34,324 bases of DNA, taken from an uncultured Bacteroidota bacterium (GTDB lineage: Bacteria > Bacteroidota > Bacteroidia > Chitinophagales > Chitinophagaceae). Each line of letters begins with the position of its first letter. Within the stretch, counting starts at the first letter, position 1. This document shows, in pieces, positions 8,780 through 16,693 of the stretch. Below the pieces are notes generated by a model. The model was given only the letters and a program-made list of their open reading frames with translations. It had not been told where the DNA came from and ran no database searches. The position numbers and the translations under genes are program-made. The stretch is from contig CAIYKV010000071.1 in NCBI GenBank assembly GCA_903926855.1, positions 1 through 34,324 of the forward strand. The letters are read 5' to 3'.

Positions 8780-9466
8780 TTATTCCACAATAAATCTATA
8801 CCCAACACCTTTAATGGTAATGATCTCAAGTAAAGGGTCCTCTTTGAGATATCCGCGTATTTTAGTGATATACACGTCTAAATTTCGGCTATTAAAAAAA
8901 GAATCATTGCCCCAAATATGATTGAGCAGGTCTCGACGGTCAATGACCTTGTGTCTATGGTGAAACAGGTATTTTAATAACTCTGTTTCCCTGTAAGAGA
9001 GTTTTCGCAGCTCGGTGCCGGATTCCAGAATTTGCTTATTTGTTTGAAATCTGTATTTGCCCATTTCAATCGAATCGCCGGGAATTAGAATGGGCTCTTC
9101 TTTTTTAACCCTTAATACATTTTCGATTCTTACAATCAGTTCTTCCATGCTAAAAGGCTTCCGCATATAATCATTTGCCCCTGCCCTAAATCCCTGTATC
9201 ACATCTTCAGTCTGGGTTTTTGCGGACAAAAAAATAATCGGCACATCGGCATTGAATTTCCGGATATCTTCTGCAATTTCATATCCACTCTTGTTGGGCA
9301 ACATAATATCCAAAATACAGATATCAGGGAGTTCGTCTTCAAACAAACGCATTACATCTCTGCCATCATTCTCCATTACCACTTCAAAGCCTCTTGTTTC
9401 CAGGGTTTCTTTCACAATCTTCCCTAAAAACAATTCGTCTTCTGCATATAATACTTTAATGGCCAT
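8780..9466 (-). CDS. OmpR/PhoB-family response regulator
   Basis: A 228-residue regulator. The receiver domain (about 1-120) has the acidic pair E9/D10, phosphoacceptor D53 and conserved K103. The C-terminal winged-helix DNA-binding domain (about 130-228) contains the LSYRETELLKYL and ITIKGVGYRF segments of the OmpR family. Its ATG shares one base with the stop codon of the upstream kinase gene (TAATG), indicating translational coupling and a cognate pair. OmpR-type proteins bind direct repeats spaced about one helical turn apart. Exactly such repeats (TTAACC, 10-bp period) occur before the neighbouring GLPGLI and outer-membrane barrel genes, so these are the likely targets (inference). Confidence 0.95.
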   Translation of the reverse strand: MAIKVLYAEDELFLGKIVKETLETRGFEVVMENDGRDVMRLFEDELPDICILDIMLPNKSGYEIAEDIRKFNADVPIIFLSAKTQTEDVIQGFRAGANDYMRKPFSMEELIVRIENVLRVKKEEPILIPGDSIEMGKYRFQTNKQILESGTELRKLSYRETELLKYLFHHRHKVIDRRDLLNHIWGNDSFFNSRNLDVYITKIRGYLKEDPLLEIITIKGVGYRFIVE

Positions 9467-11532
9467 TATTTTTTGTTTGAGAATTTTTTTATGATTTTTC
9501 GCCCTTTATCAAAATGAACAACAGGCATATCTGCTATTGCTATTTTTACAATAAATGTACTTCCTTTTCCTAACTCAGTTTCTATCTCAACAAAGCCCAT
9601 ATGTTTTTGTACGATGTGGTTTACATAACTTAACCCTAAACCGTATCCTTTGATATTATGCCTGTCACCATTGGGTACCCGAAAAAATTGTTCAAATATT
9701 TTAGCCCGATAAGCCTCTGGTATACCTACGCCATTGTCGGAAATGCGCAATTCAAAATACTCAGTATGCCTGATCAGTGTTACTTTGATATGAGGATCTT
9801 CCTTACTATATTTTAAAGCATTATCAAGCAGATTATAGATAACACTGGTAATATGTAATTTGTCTGCATCAATCATAAAATTTTCACCGATGGTTTCCAA
9901 TTCAGCAACAGCCTGCTGTTTTTCAAATTGAAGTTTCATGGAGTCCATTACATCTTTAATCAAAAGCAAAAGATCAAATGATTCATTCTGCAGGGCAATC
10001 TCTTGGTTTTCAAAAAGAGAAAATTTCAAAACTTTATCAACCAGCATTCCCAGACGTTGGAGTTCAGCAACCGAAATATCCAGGTATTCTTTTGTACGTG
10101 CAGGGTTTTGAAGTCCCCCAAAATCGCGAAGTGCTTCAATTGCTACATTCACCGTAGCAATCGGTGTTTTTAATTCGTGTGTAATATTGCTGATAAAATC
10201 GTTCTTTATGATTGTCAGCCTTCTTTGTGCGAGTAAGCTTCTGTAAAGGGTAACAAAAGAAAGTAAAACAAAAAGAAGCAGGAGGATAGACCCTCCAATC
10301 TGCATATTCATCTTCCCCAGAATAAAGGAAGGTGTATTAGAAAACGAAGCCTGGTAAGAATAGGGCGTATTATAGCCCACAAACACCTTTGAGGTAATTA
10401 CCTGGTCTGAACTATCCGGTTCAAAATCTGCTTTCCTTACAGTTTGTTGGGGATATTTTTTATAAAGAATTGTATAGGGAAGTTTCTTGTAATTTTTTCC
10501 CAAAGATTCTCTATATGCAGAATCAATCTGCTTCAAGGGGATGGAATCATTTAGTGTTTTATTTGTTTCCAGGAACTGAATCATGGGAGATTGATTTTTC
10601 CCGGCACCATCCTCTCTGATGCTGATGGAAACAGAGCCAGGTCTGCTGCTTTTACCGCTTGACGGATTATTTTTTACGGAAAGATCTACTCTTTTTTTAT
10701 TGAATACCTGAGTAGGTTGGACAGCTGATGTAAGCTGTATATCTGATATTGTAATTGGATCTTTACCGATAACAGCCAAACGCAAACTGTCTTTTGTGGC
10801 TATCCGAATATTTTTAAGATGAGCTATCAGTTCTTTTGAATACGCTTCTGATAAAACGCCCGAGTCAAGTTTAATACTAAACGTACTGGAATCCTGCTTA
10901 CCTGCATTTCTTTTGAGAATCACTTCCAACAAACCGGGTGGTGGTGAAGGCATAATCATCATCGTATTCGAAGAAGGGTTTGTCTTCTCAATTTTCACTG
11001 AATCAATCATCACCTTTTTAAACGGCTGAATTGTTCTTGCGGGTACTCCGGTAGTATAATAATAAATGGTTGCTTTAGCAGAGCTGTCTTTCCCAGAATT
11101 TTTCTTGTAGTTCTTAACTACAATCGGGCCTTCAATGTGGGATAATTCATTAGGTCTTATTGCACTTATCTCCTGAGGATCCAACTTTATTGACTCAATA
11201 GTAGCCGGGTCAATTTTTGTAAAGCCTGCCGATGGTATTGAAGAAGAATAATAAAATGATTGCGCTCTACCTGAGTTATCCGTATTATTTTTCGTTCCCT
11301 TTTTAACTAGTTTACCAGATTCAATAGGCCCAAATCTGGTCACCAAGGTTGTATCCGTTTCAAATCGTTGCTGCTGTAATTTATAAATAGCATCACGGAA
11401 GCTAATGTCTACTTCCTTTTTCAGGTTCTTGTATTCATCCTGATACAATTTATTCAACCAGTACCCTTCAAATACAGCCAGCAGCAAAATAGTTGCCCCC
11501 ATCAGTACCCTTGAAAGCTGTATTCGATTCAT
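9466..11532 (-). CDS. Sensor histidine kinase with a large periplasmic domain
   Basis: A 688-residue inner-membrane kinase. The first membrane segment is at about residues 9-27, followed by a periplasmic region of about 380 residues, a second membrane segment at about 412-432, and then the kinase core. The HisKA motif ITHELKTP carries phosphoacceptor H452. The ATPase domain has the N box (DNALKYS), DNGVGIP, the FEQFFRV segment and GYGLGL. No HAMP or PAS domain is visible between the second helix and HisKA. The periplasmic part is rich in Ser, Lys, Asn and Pro and matches no sensor fold I recognise. Start at 11532, with a TATATTTG box 17 nt upstream. The gene is divergent from the GLPGLI gene and overlaps its regulator by one base. 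Confidence 0.94.
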   Translation of the reverse strand: MNRIQLSRVLMGATILLLAVFEGYWLNKLYQDEYKNLKKEVDISFRDAIYKLQQQRFETDTTLVTRFGPIESGKLVKKGTKNNTDNSGRAQSFYYSSSIPSAGFTKIDPATIESIKLDPQEISAIRPNELSHIEGPIVVKNYKKNSGKDSSAKATIYYYTTGVPARTIQPFKKVMIDSVKIEKTNPSSNTMMIMPSPPPGLLEVILKRNAGKQDSSTFSIKLDSGVLSEAYSKELIAHLKNIRIATKDSLRLAVIGKDPITISDIQLTSAVQPTQVFNKKRVDLSVKNNPSSGKSSRPGSVSISIREDGAGKNQSPMIQFLETNKTLNDSIPLKQIDSAYRESLGKNYKKLPYTILYKKYPQQTVRKADFEPDSSDQVITSKVFVGYNTPYSYQASFSNTPSFILGKMNMQIGGSILLLLFVLLSFVTLYRSLLAQRRLTIIKNDFISNITHELKTPIATVNVAIEALRDFGGLQNPARTKEYLDISVAELQRLGMLVDKVLKFSLFENQEIALQNESFDLLLLIKDVMDSMKLQFEKQQAVAELETIGENFMIDADKLHITSVIYNLLDNALKYSKEDPHIKVTLIRHTEYFELRISDNGVGIPEAYRAKIFEQFFRVPNGDRHNIKGYGLGLSYVNHIVQKHMGFVEIETELGKGSTFIVKIAIADMPVVHFDKGRKIIKKFSNKK

Positions 11533-11549
11533 ATTCCTGGATTCAAATA

Positions 11550-11557
11550 CAAATATA
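11550..11557 (-). promoter_or_regulatory. -7 promoter box of the kinase-regulator operon
   Basis: TATATTTG matches TAnnTTTG, 17 nt before the kinase ATG. The TTAACC repeats at 11587-11602 lie about 30 nt upstream in the opposite orientation, so autoregulation is possible. Confidence 0.6.
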
Positions 11558-11586
11558 AACCCCCTTTTCAGCCGGTTTTGCCTTTA

Positions 11587-11602
11587 TTAACCTAATTTAA
11601 CC
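11587..11602 (+). promoter_or_regulatory. Tandem TTAACC repeat, candidate response-regulator binding site
   Basis: TTAACC occurs at 11587-11592 and 11597-11602, a 10-bp period, each on the strand reading toward the GLPGLI gene and ending 42 and 32 nt before its -7 box. The same repeat pair with a 4-nt spacer and a following TTT is found before the outer-membrane barrel gene at 15832-15847. Direct repeats on one face of the helix are the classic OmpR-family site. The link to the adjacent regulator is inferred. Confidence 0.55.
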
Positions 11603-11634
11603 TTTGAGCAAGATTACTTAACAATGGGTAAGTA

Positions 11635-11642
11635 TAGTTTTG
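11635..11642 (+). promoter_or_regulatory. -7 promoter box of the GLPGLI gene
   Basis: TAGTTTTG fits TAnnTTTG, 17 nt before the ATG at 11660. There is no TTG at the expected -33 position, consistent with a promoter that needs an activator. Confidence 0.55.
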
Positions 11643-11659
11643 ATCTTTAAATCAACTAC

Positions 11660-12481
11660 ATGAAAAAAATAATAATTGTATTGCTATCTCTGAGTATATG
11701 CTTTGCAATAAATGCCCAACAAAAAGCCGGAACGATTACGTATGAGCGGAAAGTGAATATGCGTAAAACCCTTAAAATTCAAGACGAACAAATGATGGCT
11801 ATGATGCCAGAATTTCGGATTAGTCAGCACTTGTTACTTTTCAGCGACAGCATTTCCGTATTCAGGTTAGTACCGGAGGATGAAGCACCAGATCCATTTG
11901 CAGGAAGTGGTGGAGGCGCAAGAATGATGTTCAGGGTTGGTGGCGACGGTGGTGATCTATTTAAAAATTTTGCTCAGGAAAAAAGTATTCAGGTAACTGA
12001 ACTTGGCGGCAAAAATTTTTTAATAACAGACACAATCAAGCAACAGCCCTGGAAATTGAGCGAGGAAACAAAAACGATACTGGGATACACCTGTCACAAA
12101 GCAACCCGTAAAATTACACAACCGATAGGAATGATCCGAATATCAACAACAAATGGCAGTACTACAAAAGATACCAGCTCAGTAGAAAAACCAAAAACCA
12201 AAGAAGTTGAAGTGGTAGCCTGGTTTGCCGATAATATTATTAGTCCAGCAGGTCCCGAGTCTTATGGCTTATTACCAGGGGTAATTCTTCAAATTGATGT
12301 GGATAATGGTGCTACCCTATTTACTGCCCTTGAGATAAAAAAATCGGTAGACCCTAAAGAACTCAAAGAACCCAAAAAAGGGAAAATCATTAGCCGCCAG
12401 GATTTCAATAAAATGATGACAGATATGATGTCTGGAGGAGGTGGATTTGGTAATACCATTAGAATCACTAGTGGTGGATAA
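11660..12481 (+). CDS. GLPGLI family secreted protein
   Basis: A 273-residue protein with a clear signal peptide (about residues 1-19, ending NAQ). The family-naming motif appears as GLLPGVILQID near residues 208-218. The first half is rich in Met and Gly, and the C-terminus is a flexible Gly-rich tail (GGGGFGN). The family is widespread in Bacteroidota, often next to carboxypeptidase-regulatory-domain outer-membrane barrels, and its molecular role is unknown. Here it is divergent from the histidine kinase and convergent with such a barrel gene, whose product also ends in a Gly-rich IGG tail. The two share an upstream repeat, so they probably act together at the cell envelope under the adjacent two-component system (inference). 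Confidence 0.87.
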   Translation: MKKIIIVLLSLSICFAINAQQKAGTITYERKVNMRKTLKIQDEQMMAMMPEFRISQHLLLFSDSISVFRLVPEDEAPDPFAGSGGGARMMFRVGGDGGDLFKNFAQEKSIQVTELGGKNFLITDTIKQQPWKLSEETKTILGYTCHKATRKITQPIGMIRISTTNGSTTKDTSSVEKPKTKEVEVVAWFADNIISPAGPESYGLLPGVILQIDVDNGATLFTALEIKKSVDPKELKEPKKGKIISRQDFNKMMTDMMSGGGGFGNTIRITSGG

Positions 12482-12520
12482 TTGCCTATTGGATTCATCT
12501 AGAAATGGCAAATAATGCCT

Positions 12521-12555
12521 TTGTTACGGGTTGCCGGTTCCGTGTTACGGGTTGA
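12521..12555 (+). repeat. Heptamer array, five degenerate GGGTTNC units (left end)
   Basis: Five consecutive 7-bp units fit the pattern NKGTTNM; the second is GGGTTGC and the fourth GTGTTAC. The array faces inward and is matched by five units in inverted orientation at 12911-12945, with 25 of 35 positions identical when aligned. Confidence 0.65.
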
Positions 12556-12752
12556 ATATTTTGAGGTTTGGAGATTGCTTTGATAGCTTAAACAACTTAC
12601 CCGGATAAATAGTTTCTACTGATTTGTATGTCAATACTCAACGAAAAAACTAATTGTTTAGAAGGATTAAGGAAATCCTGTTAGCTTTCTACAATCAGCC
12701 ATCCGTTTCGTTTTATTCCTGCCTTATTTGCATTTTGTCTGCGTCTATATTC

Positions 12753-12830
12753 TTTCGGTCACAACCGAAAATTCTTCTAGGTTTCTTCAGTTATAACCGA
12801 AGCCGCTTTGAAGGTAACCGAAGAAACCTA
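12753..12830. repeat. Two hairpins with repeated AACCGAA motif
   Basis: A 7-bp hairpin (TTTCGGT/ACCGAAA, loop CACA, 12753-12770) precedes a larger one whose arms at 12778-12793 and 12815-12830 match at 15 of 16 positions (TAGGTTTCTTC core) around a 21-nt loop. AACCGAA occurs at 12763, 12795 and 12816, that is at 32- and 21-bp intervals, close to whole helical turns. It could be a folded RNA, a transcription end for the convergent genes, or a protein-binding cluster. Confidence 0.6.
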
Positions 12831-12910
12831 AAGTAATGCAAGACACAAATAAGATGGAAATACGAATAAGTCCAATTAGATACTCCAATACGAAACTGGA
12901 ATAACTGCTG

Positions 12911-12945
12911 GCAACGCGCAATACATAACCTGCAACCCGAAACGC
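12911..12945 (-). repeat. Heptamer array, five degenerate GGGTTNC units (right end)
   Basis: Read on the minus strand, five 7-bp units run from 12945 to 12911, including an exact GGGTTGC and a GCGTTGC. The array ends 3 bp from the stop codon of the outer-membrane barrel gene. It is the inverted partner of the array at 12521-12555. Confidence 0.65.
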
Positions 12946-12948
12946 TCT

Positions 12949-15759
12949 TTACCCTCCAATTGACCTTGTCACGATCCTTACACCTCCGCCACCTTCTGAC
13001 TTGTTCAGCCTGAATGAAAAAGTAAGTAGAAAATAACGCTGTAACACGTTATAGCGGGTATCCTCTATGTAATTCTGATTTACATTACGACTGGTTCCCT
13101 GGTTTTGATTCAGGAGGTCAAATACAGTAAACTTAAGTTCTCCCCGCTTATTCTTTAAAAAGCCTTTTGCAATTGACGCATTCCACAAGGCAATTTTAGT
13201 ATTGTAACCATCCGCTCTTCCGGTATTTACCGTGTAATTCAGGTTGTTATTTACAATCAATCCCCAAGGAAGATAATTGGACATATCTAACCCGTATACC
13301 TGTTGCAGGTAATTACTGTTTAACTGTGGCTGCAGAGAATAGGCCGCTTTACTGATATTCAATCTCCCACTGGCATAAATATCGATTTTGTTTTCAAGGA
13401 AAAAATTATATCCTATGTTTGGACTAATACTGGTATTATCGATTGCGTTTGAGGTTCCGTTCACAAAACTGATAGTATGGGTAAGGTTACTTCCCAATCC
13501 TAAATCTACTCTCGATTTTATCTTTTTTAAAGGGAAGCCCGCATTCATACTAGCAAAGACCATATAGGATCCATTTGCATTTACCGGCATACTTATTCTT
13601 GACCCATTGGCTTGTATACTATCCGCATTTACAATTGCATTTGCCGTTTTAGATGCAGAAATAAATGCGAAAAAATTTCTTTGGGTATACATATTTGCTG
13701 AAAAATAATTCAGGTTTACTGATTGCGTATAACTCCGTTTTAGGTTAGGATTGCCTTTATAGGTATTCAATGGATCACTCACATCCAGGATGGGTTGTAA
13801 TTGTGTTGTTGATGGCTGTGTAGTAGAAGTTGCATAATTAAATACCAGATTTCTGCTACTGTTCATTTTATACTGGATATTCAAATTTGGCAAGGCATCT
13901 GTAAAAGTTTGTCTGATAATGGTTCCATTGGTATTATTGGTGCTATATAGCGTAGCAGCCTGTATGGAACTTCCAATCGTATAATTCATTTTCTTTTGGT
14001 TAGCCCTGAAATTAATGCTCCCTCCACCATAATCGTATTCATTTTTAAAATCATTACTCAATACATTATTTAGTTTATCATATTGCGCTGAGACTGGATT
14101 ATAGTCGTATGTGACCCTTTTACTAATACCCGTACTTGAGTTATAAAATCCACTAAACTCAAGTAATGATCTTTTCCCCATCGGCTCAGTATATACAATA
14201 TTTCCCCCCAGGCTTCGGGTAACTGCATCGCGTGAATTTTTTTGATTACTGATAGAATCCGGTAATGCCAAACCGGCATTGTAATAGGTATTTCGTGTGT
14301 TTAAAAAGCCATTTTGTTTACTGTCATTATACGCAAGACTAATCGTACTTGAAAGAGTTCTTCCTTTTTTCTTAAATCTTTGTCTATAGAGAGCATTGCC
14401 ACCAAAATTAAATGCATTCGAATGCGTTCGGCTGTCGGTGGTTCCATCATTCAACTTAACACCTTTTGTATCCTGAGACATATAATCCGATGTTGCATGG
14501 GTATCATTTTGCTGAACCGTAAACTGGGGAGTAAATTTTAGTGAGATAAAACTATCTATCTTACTATCCATACTCATATTGATTCTTTGCTGCTGTGTAT
14601 TTTTATCCGTGCTGCTATTGGATGCATAATTAAAATCATTCCCGGGTAATAAATTGAGCCGGTTGGTGCTTCTATCTGTATGCAGATCTATATTACTGCC
14701 CATTCCACTCAAATTGATATCTGTTTTCTTATGCCAGTTATCGTTATAATTCACACCTCCGGCAAGGGTATTGGCAACCCCCTGTTGATTTTGCCCCATT
14801 CCTGTTACAGGCAGTCCATTATCACCACCACCCCCACCCATATTGATAGTAATGCCGCTTCCGCTTTTCATTCCCCTCGACAACTCTCCGGTAAAATTTA
14901 AAACATCTGATATAGAGAAGCCCTGTTTATTGGTATTATTGTCCATACCGATAAAGGAGAACTGCTGATCGCCTTTGAATTTATTAATATTGGTTTGTGC
15001 ATCATACCGGGAATCAGTACCTGCTCCTGCGGCTATTTTACCAAATAATGAATTGTTTCTATCTTTTTTGAGTTTCAGATTAATAGCCTTTTCGCTTTGC
15101 CCGTCATCCACACCAGTAAATTCAGCCCGGTCACTTTTCTTATCAAATACCTGCACTTTATCTACGGCATCTGCATCCAGGTTCTTAGTAGCCATTTTCG
15201 GGTCGCCCGTAAAAAATTCTTTCCCGTTTACCAAAACCCGATTTATTTTTTGTCCGTTAACCCTAACCGTTCCGTCATTATCGACCGTAACACCCGGTAA
15301 TTTTTTTAGCAGATCTTCAACCACTGCATTGGGCTGGGTTTTAAAATTTTCGGTATTAAATTCAAGCGTATCATTGTTAATGGTTACAGGGGCTCGTTTT
15401 GCCGTTACGGTAACACTCCCCGCTTTTAACAGATCCGTCATTTCAATATTTCCTAAATCCAGTTCATGCCCATCTTTAACTTCGATATTTCTCCAAACAG
15501 GAACAAAGCCTACATAAGAAGCTGAAAGCAGGTATTTCCCCTTTTCCAATGTCTTAAAAAGAAAATTACCAAGAGAGTCTGCCCTGGTAAATCTAATCAG
15601 GGTGGAATCCTTCGTATCTACAATAGAAACGGTAGCATAAGCTAGTCCCTTTTTTGAACTCGTATCAAACACAATACCCTTAACAGTACCGGGTTTAATC
15701 TGCGCATGTAACTGAAAAGAAATTAGAAAGGAAAAAAAGAGAAGGAAAATCCGATGCAT
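12949..15759 (-). CDS. Outer-membrane beta-barrel protein with carboxypeptidase regulatory-like domain (TonB-receptor type)
   Basis: The start is the ATG at 15759, giving 936 residues. The ORF extends upstream to 15801, but only the later start gives a signal peptide (MHRIFLLFFSFLISFQLHAQ), and a -7 box lies inside the upstream extension. After the signal come a carboxypeptidase regulatory-like domain (about 22-105), a TonB-plug-like domain (VEDLLKKLPGV... FTGDPKMATKNL), a Gly-rich loop and a long beta-barrel (OMP_b-brl_3 type). Such proteins lack a SusD partner, and their cargo is unknown. It resembles the barrel encoded at 26244-29063 throughout. It is convergent with a GLPGLI gene and carries tandem TTAACC repeats upstream, so control by the adjacent OmpR-type regulator is likely. 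Confidence 0.9.
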   Translation of the reverse strand: MHRIFLLFFSFLISFQLHAQIKPGTVKGIVFDTSSKKGLAYATVSIVDTKDSTLIRFTRADSLGNFLFKTLEKGKYLLSASYVGFVPVWRNIEVKDGHELDLGNIEMTDLLKAGSVTVTAKRAPVTINNDTLEFNTENFKTQPNAVVEDLLKKLPGVTVDNDGTVRVNGQKINRVLVNGKEFFTGDPKMATKNLDADAVDKVQVFDKKSDRAEFTGVDDGQSEKAINLKLKKDRNNSLFGKIAAGAGTDSRYDAQTNINKFKGDQQFSFIGMDNNTNKQGFSISDVLNFTGELSRGMKSGSGITINMGGGGGDNGLPVTGMGQNQQGVANTLAGGVNYNDNWHKKTDINLSGMGSNIDLHTDRSTNRLNLLPGNDFNYASNSSTDKNTQQQRINMSMDSKIDSFISLKFTPQFTVQQNDTHATSDYMSQDTKGVKLNDGTTDSRTHSNAFNFGGNALYRQRFKKKGRTLSSTISLAYNDSKQNGFLNTRNTYYNAGLALPDSISNQKNSRDAVTRSLGGNIVYTEPMGKRSLLEFSGFYNSSTGISKRVTYDYNPVSAQYDKLNNVLSNDFKNEYDYGGGSINFRANQKKMNYTIGSSIQAATLYSTNNTNGTIIRQTFTDALPNLNIQYKMNSSRNLVFNYATSTTQPSTTQLQPILDVSDPLNTYKGNPNLKRSYTQSVNLNYFSANMYTQRNFFAFISASKTANAIVNADSIQANGSRISMPVNANGSYMVFASMNAGFPLKKIKSRVDLGLGSNLTHTISFVNGTSNAIDNTSISPNIGYNFFLENKIDIYASGRLNISKAAYSLQPQLNSNYLQQVYGLDMSNYLPWGLIVNNNLNYTVNTGRADGYNTKIALWNASIAKGFLKNKRGELKFTVFDLLNQNQGTSRNVNQNYIEDTRYNVLQRYFLLTFSFRLNKSEGGGGVRIVTRSIGG

Positions 15760-15781
15760 AGCAGTGTATTTAGCTGTCCGC

Positions 15782-15789
15782 CAAAAATA
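15782..15789 (-). promoter_or_regulatory. -7 promoter box of the first outer-membrane barrel gene
   Basis: TATTTTTG fits TAnnTTTG and is 22 nt before the ATG at 15759, which supports that start. The nearest TTAACC (15811-15816) ends 21 nt upstream of the box, at the -33 position. Confidence 0.6.
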
Positions 15790-15810
15790 GACTGCACCCA
15801 TGGCAAAAGC

Positions 15811-15847
15811 GGTTAATGAACTTTGGTGAAAGGTTAATCAAGGTTAA
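15811..15847 (-). promoter_or_regulatory. Triple TTAACC repeat, candidate response-regulator binding site
   Basis: On the minus strand TTAACC occurs at 15842-15847, 15832-15837 and 15811-15816: spacings of 10 and 21 bp, all on one helical face and in the same orientation relative to the gene as in the GLPGLI promoter. The upstream pair has the same 4-nt spacer and following TTT as the pair at 11587-11602. The distance of 42 nt from repeat to -7 box is common to both promoters. Confidence 0.6.
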
Positions 15848-15863
15848 CACAATAGGTAAAAGA

Positions 15864-15914
15864 TTGCCATTGCCTATACGCTTGAGATTTTGATAAGTGT
15901 ATAGGCAATGGCAA
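15864..15914 (-). terminator. Hairpin terminator after the FKBP gene
   Basis: A perfect 16-bp inverted repeat (TTGCCATTGCCTATAC and its complement) with a 19-nt loop starts 4 nt after the FKBP stop codon. On the minus strand it is followed by TCTTTTACC. Confidence 0.75.
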
Positions 15915-15918
15915 ACAG

Positions 15919-16650
15919 TTAGTTTTCTATCCCTAAAAGTTCCACTTCAAAAATTAAAGTTGCACCAGGACCAATCACTGCACTTGGTGCATTATCTCCA
16001 TAGGCAAGGTCTGAAGGAATATAGAGTTTCCATTTGCTGCCCACAGTCATTAACTGGAGCGCTTCCTGCCATCCCTTGATTACATTACCCAGTGGAAAAG
16101 TGATAGGTTCTCCTCTGTCTACTGAGCTATCGAATACGGTTCCATTGATAAGGGTTCCATGGTAATGACATTTTACTTTACTTGTGATCGTTGGTTTAGT
16201 TTTATCAGTACCGGCTTTCAGTACTTCATATTGCAAACCGTCAGGTAGCGTTATCACGCCTGCCCTTTTTCCATTAGCAGCAAGAAAAGCAAGTCCTTCT
16301 TTTTTAACAAGCGCCGCCTTGGCTGCGCTGGCTTTTTGTTGAAATTTTCCAATGGTTTCATTGATTGATTCATCAGCAATTAGAATTTTCTTATTACTCT
16401 GTACATCAGTGATCGCTTTTTGAAGGATGCTCATATTGATATTGTCAAAACCTTGTGACTTCAGGCTTTGTGCTATTCGAACACCTACTGAATAACTAAC
16501 ACTATCGATATTATTTTTCAAAGGATTTACCACCGTAGTGGCAGCAGTTGATTTATTGGCCGGCTTAGTCGGAGTGGTTGCTTTTTTAACTTGTGCAAAT
16601 CCGCAAAAAGATGCGGCGGTAAAACTAATCAGTAGAAGGGTTTTGTTCAT
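15919..16650 (-). CDS. FKBP-type peptidyl-prolyl cis-trans isomerase, exported
   Basis: A 243-residue protein with a signal peptide (about 1-20, ending GFAQ), a Thr/Lys-rich linker, an FkpA/Mip-type N-terminal dimerisation domain (about 40-125) and an FKBP catalytic domain (about 150-243: KCHYHGTLINGTVFDSS, VIKGWQEAL, IPSDLAYG, LIFEVELL). It probably assists folding of periplasmic or outer-membrane proteins. It follows argH by 43 nt. An imperfect box (TTTCTTTG, 16671-16678) lies 20 nt before the ATG, so it may have its own promoter rather than belong to the arginine operon. It ends at a strong hairpin. Confidence 0.92.
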   Translation of the reverse strand: MNKTLLLISFTAASFCGFAQVKKATTPTKPANKSTAATTVVNPLKNNIDSVSYSVGVRIAQSLKSQGFDNINMSILQKAITDVQSNKKILIADESINETIGKFQQKASAAKAALVKKEGLAFLAANGKRAGVITLPDGLQYEVLKAGTDKTKPTITSKVKCHYHGTLINGTVFDSSVDRGEPITFPLGNVIKGWQEALQLMTVGSKWKLYIPSDLAYGDNAPSAVIGPGATLIFEVELLGIEN

Positions 16651-16693
16651 GTTTACTATTTTGAGTGAGTCAAAGAAAGGCTATTTTCCCATA

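Larger units (their letters stand above)
12482..12948. other. 467-bp gene-free region between convergent genes
   Basis: No credible coding sequence is seen; short ORFs here lack a start, a signal peptide or a family motif. The region consists almost entirely of a 425-bp stretch bounded by inverted heptamer arrays (12521-12945), with two hairpins in its core. No canonical terminator with a T-tract is seen for either convergent gene, so the internal hairpins may serve that purpose. Confidence 0.7.

Noticed and set aside
12556..12910. A decayed four-helix-bundle gene inside the second heptamer-bounded region
   Set aside because: Both strands were read for the family's VW helix and SIPANIAEG-type segment. 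Only a short EVW-like stretch occurs near the left end and nothing continues it, so the core cannot be called a relic of that gene.
12521..12945. CRISPR-like repeats
   Set aside because: Units are 7 bp, contiguous and degenerate, with no spacers and no cas genes nearby.
14975..15517. 180-residue plus-strand ORF opposite the first barrel gene
   Set aside because: It has the composition of a reverse-frame shadow (Ser/Pro/Phe-rich), no recognisable motif, and lies wholly inside a confident gene.
15760..15801. N-terminal extension of the first barrel gene to the ATG at 15801
   Set aside because: The extension carries the promoter box, is hydrophilic, and would bury the signal peptide; the ATG at 15759 is the better start. 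The same reasoning removes 29064-29102 from the second barrel gene.
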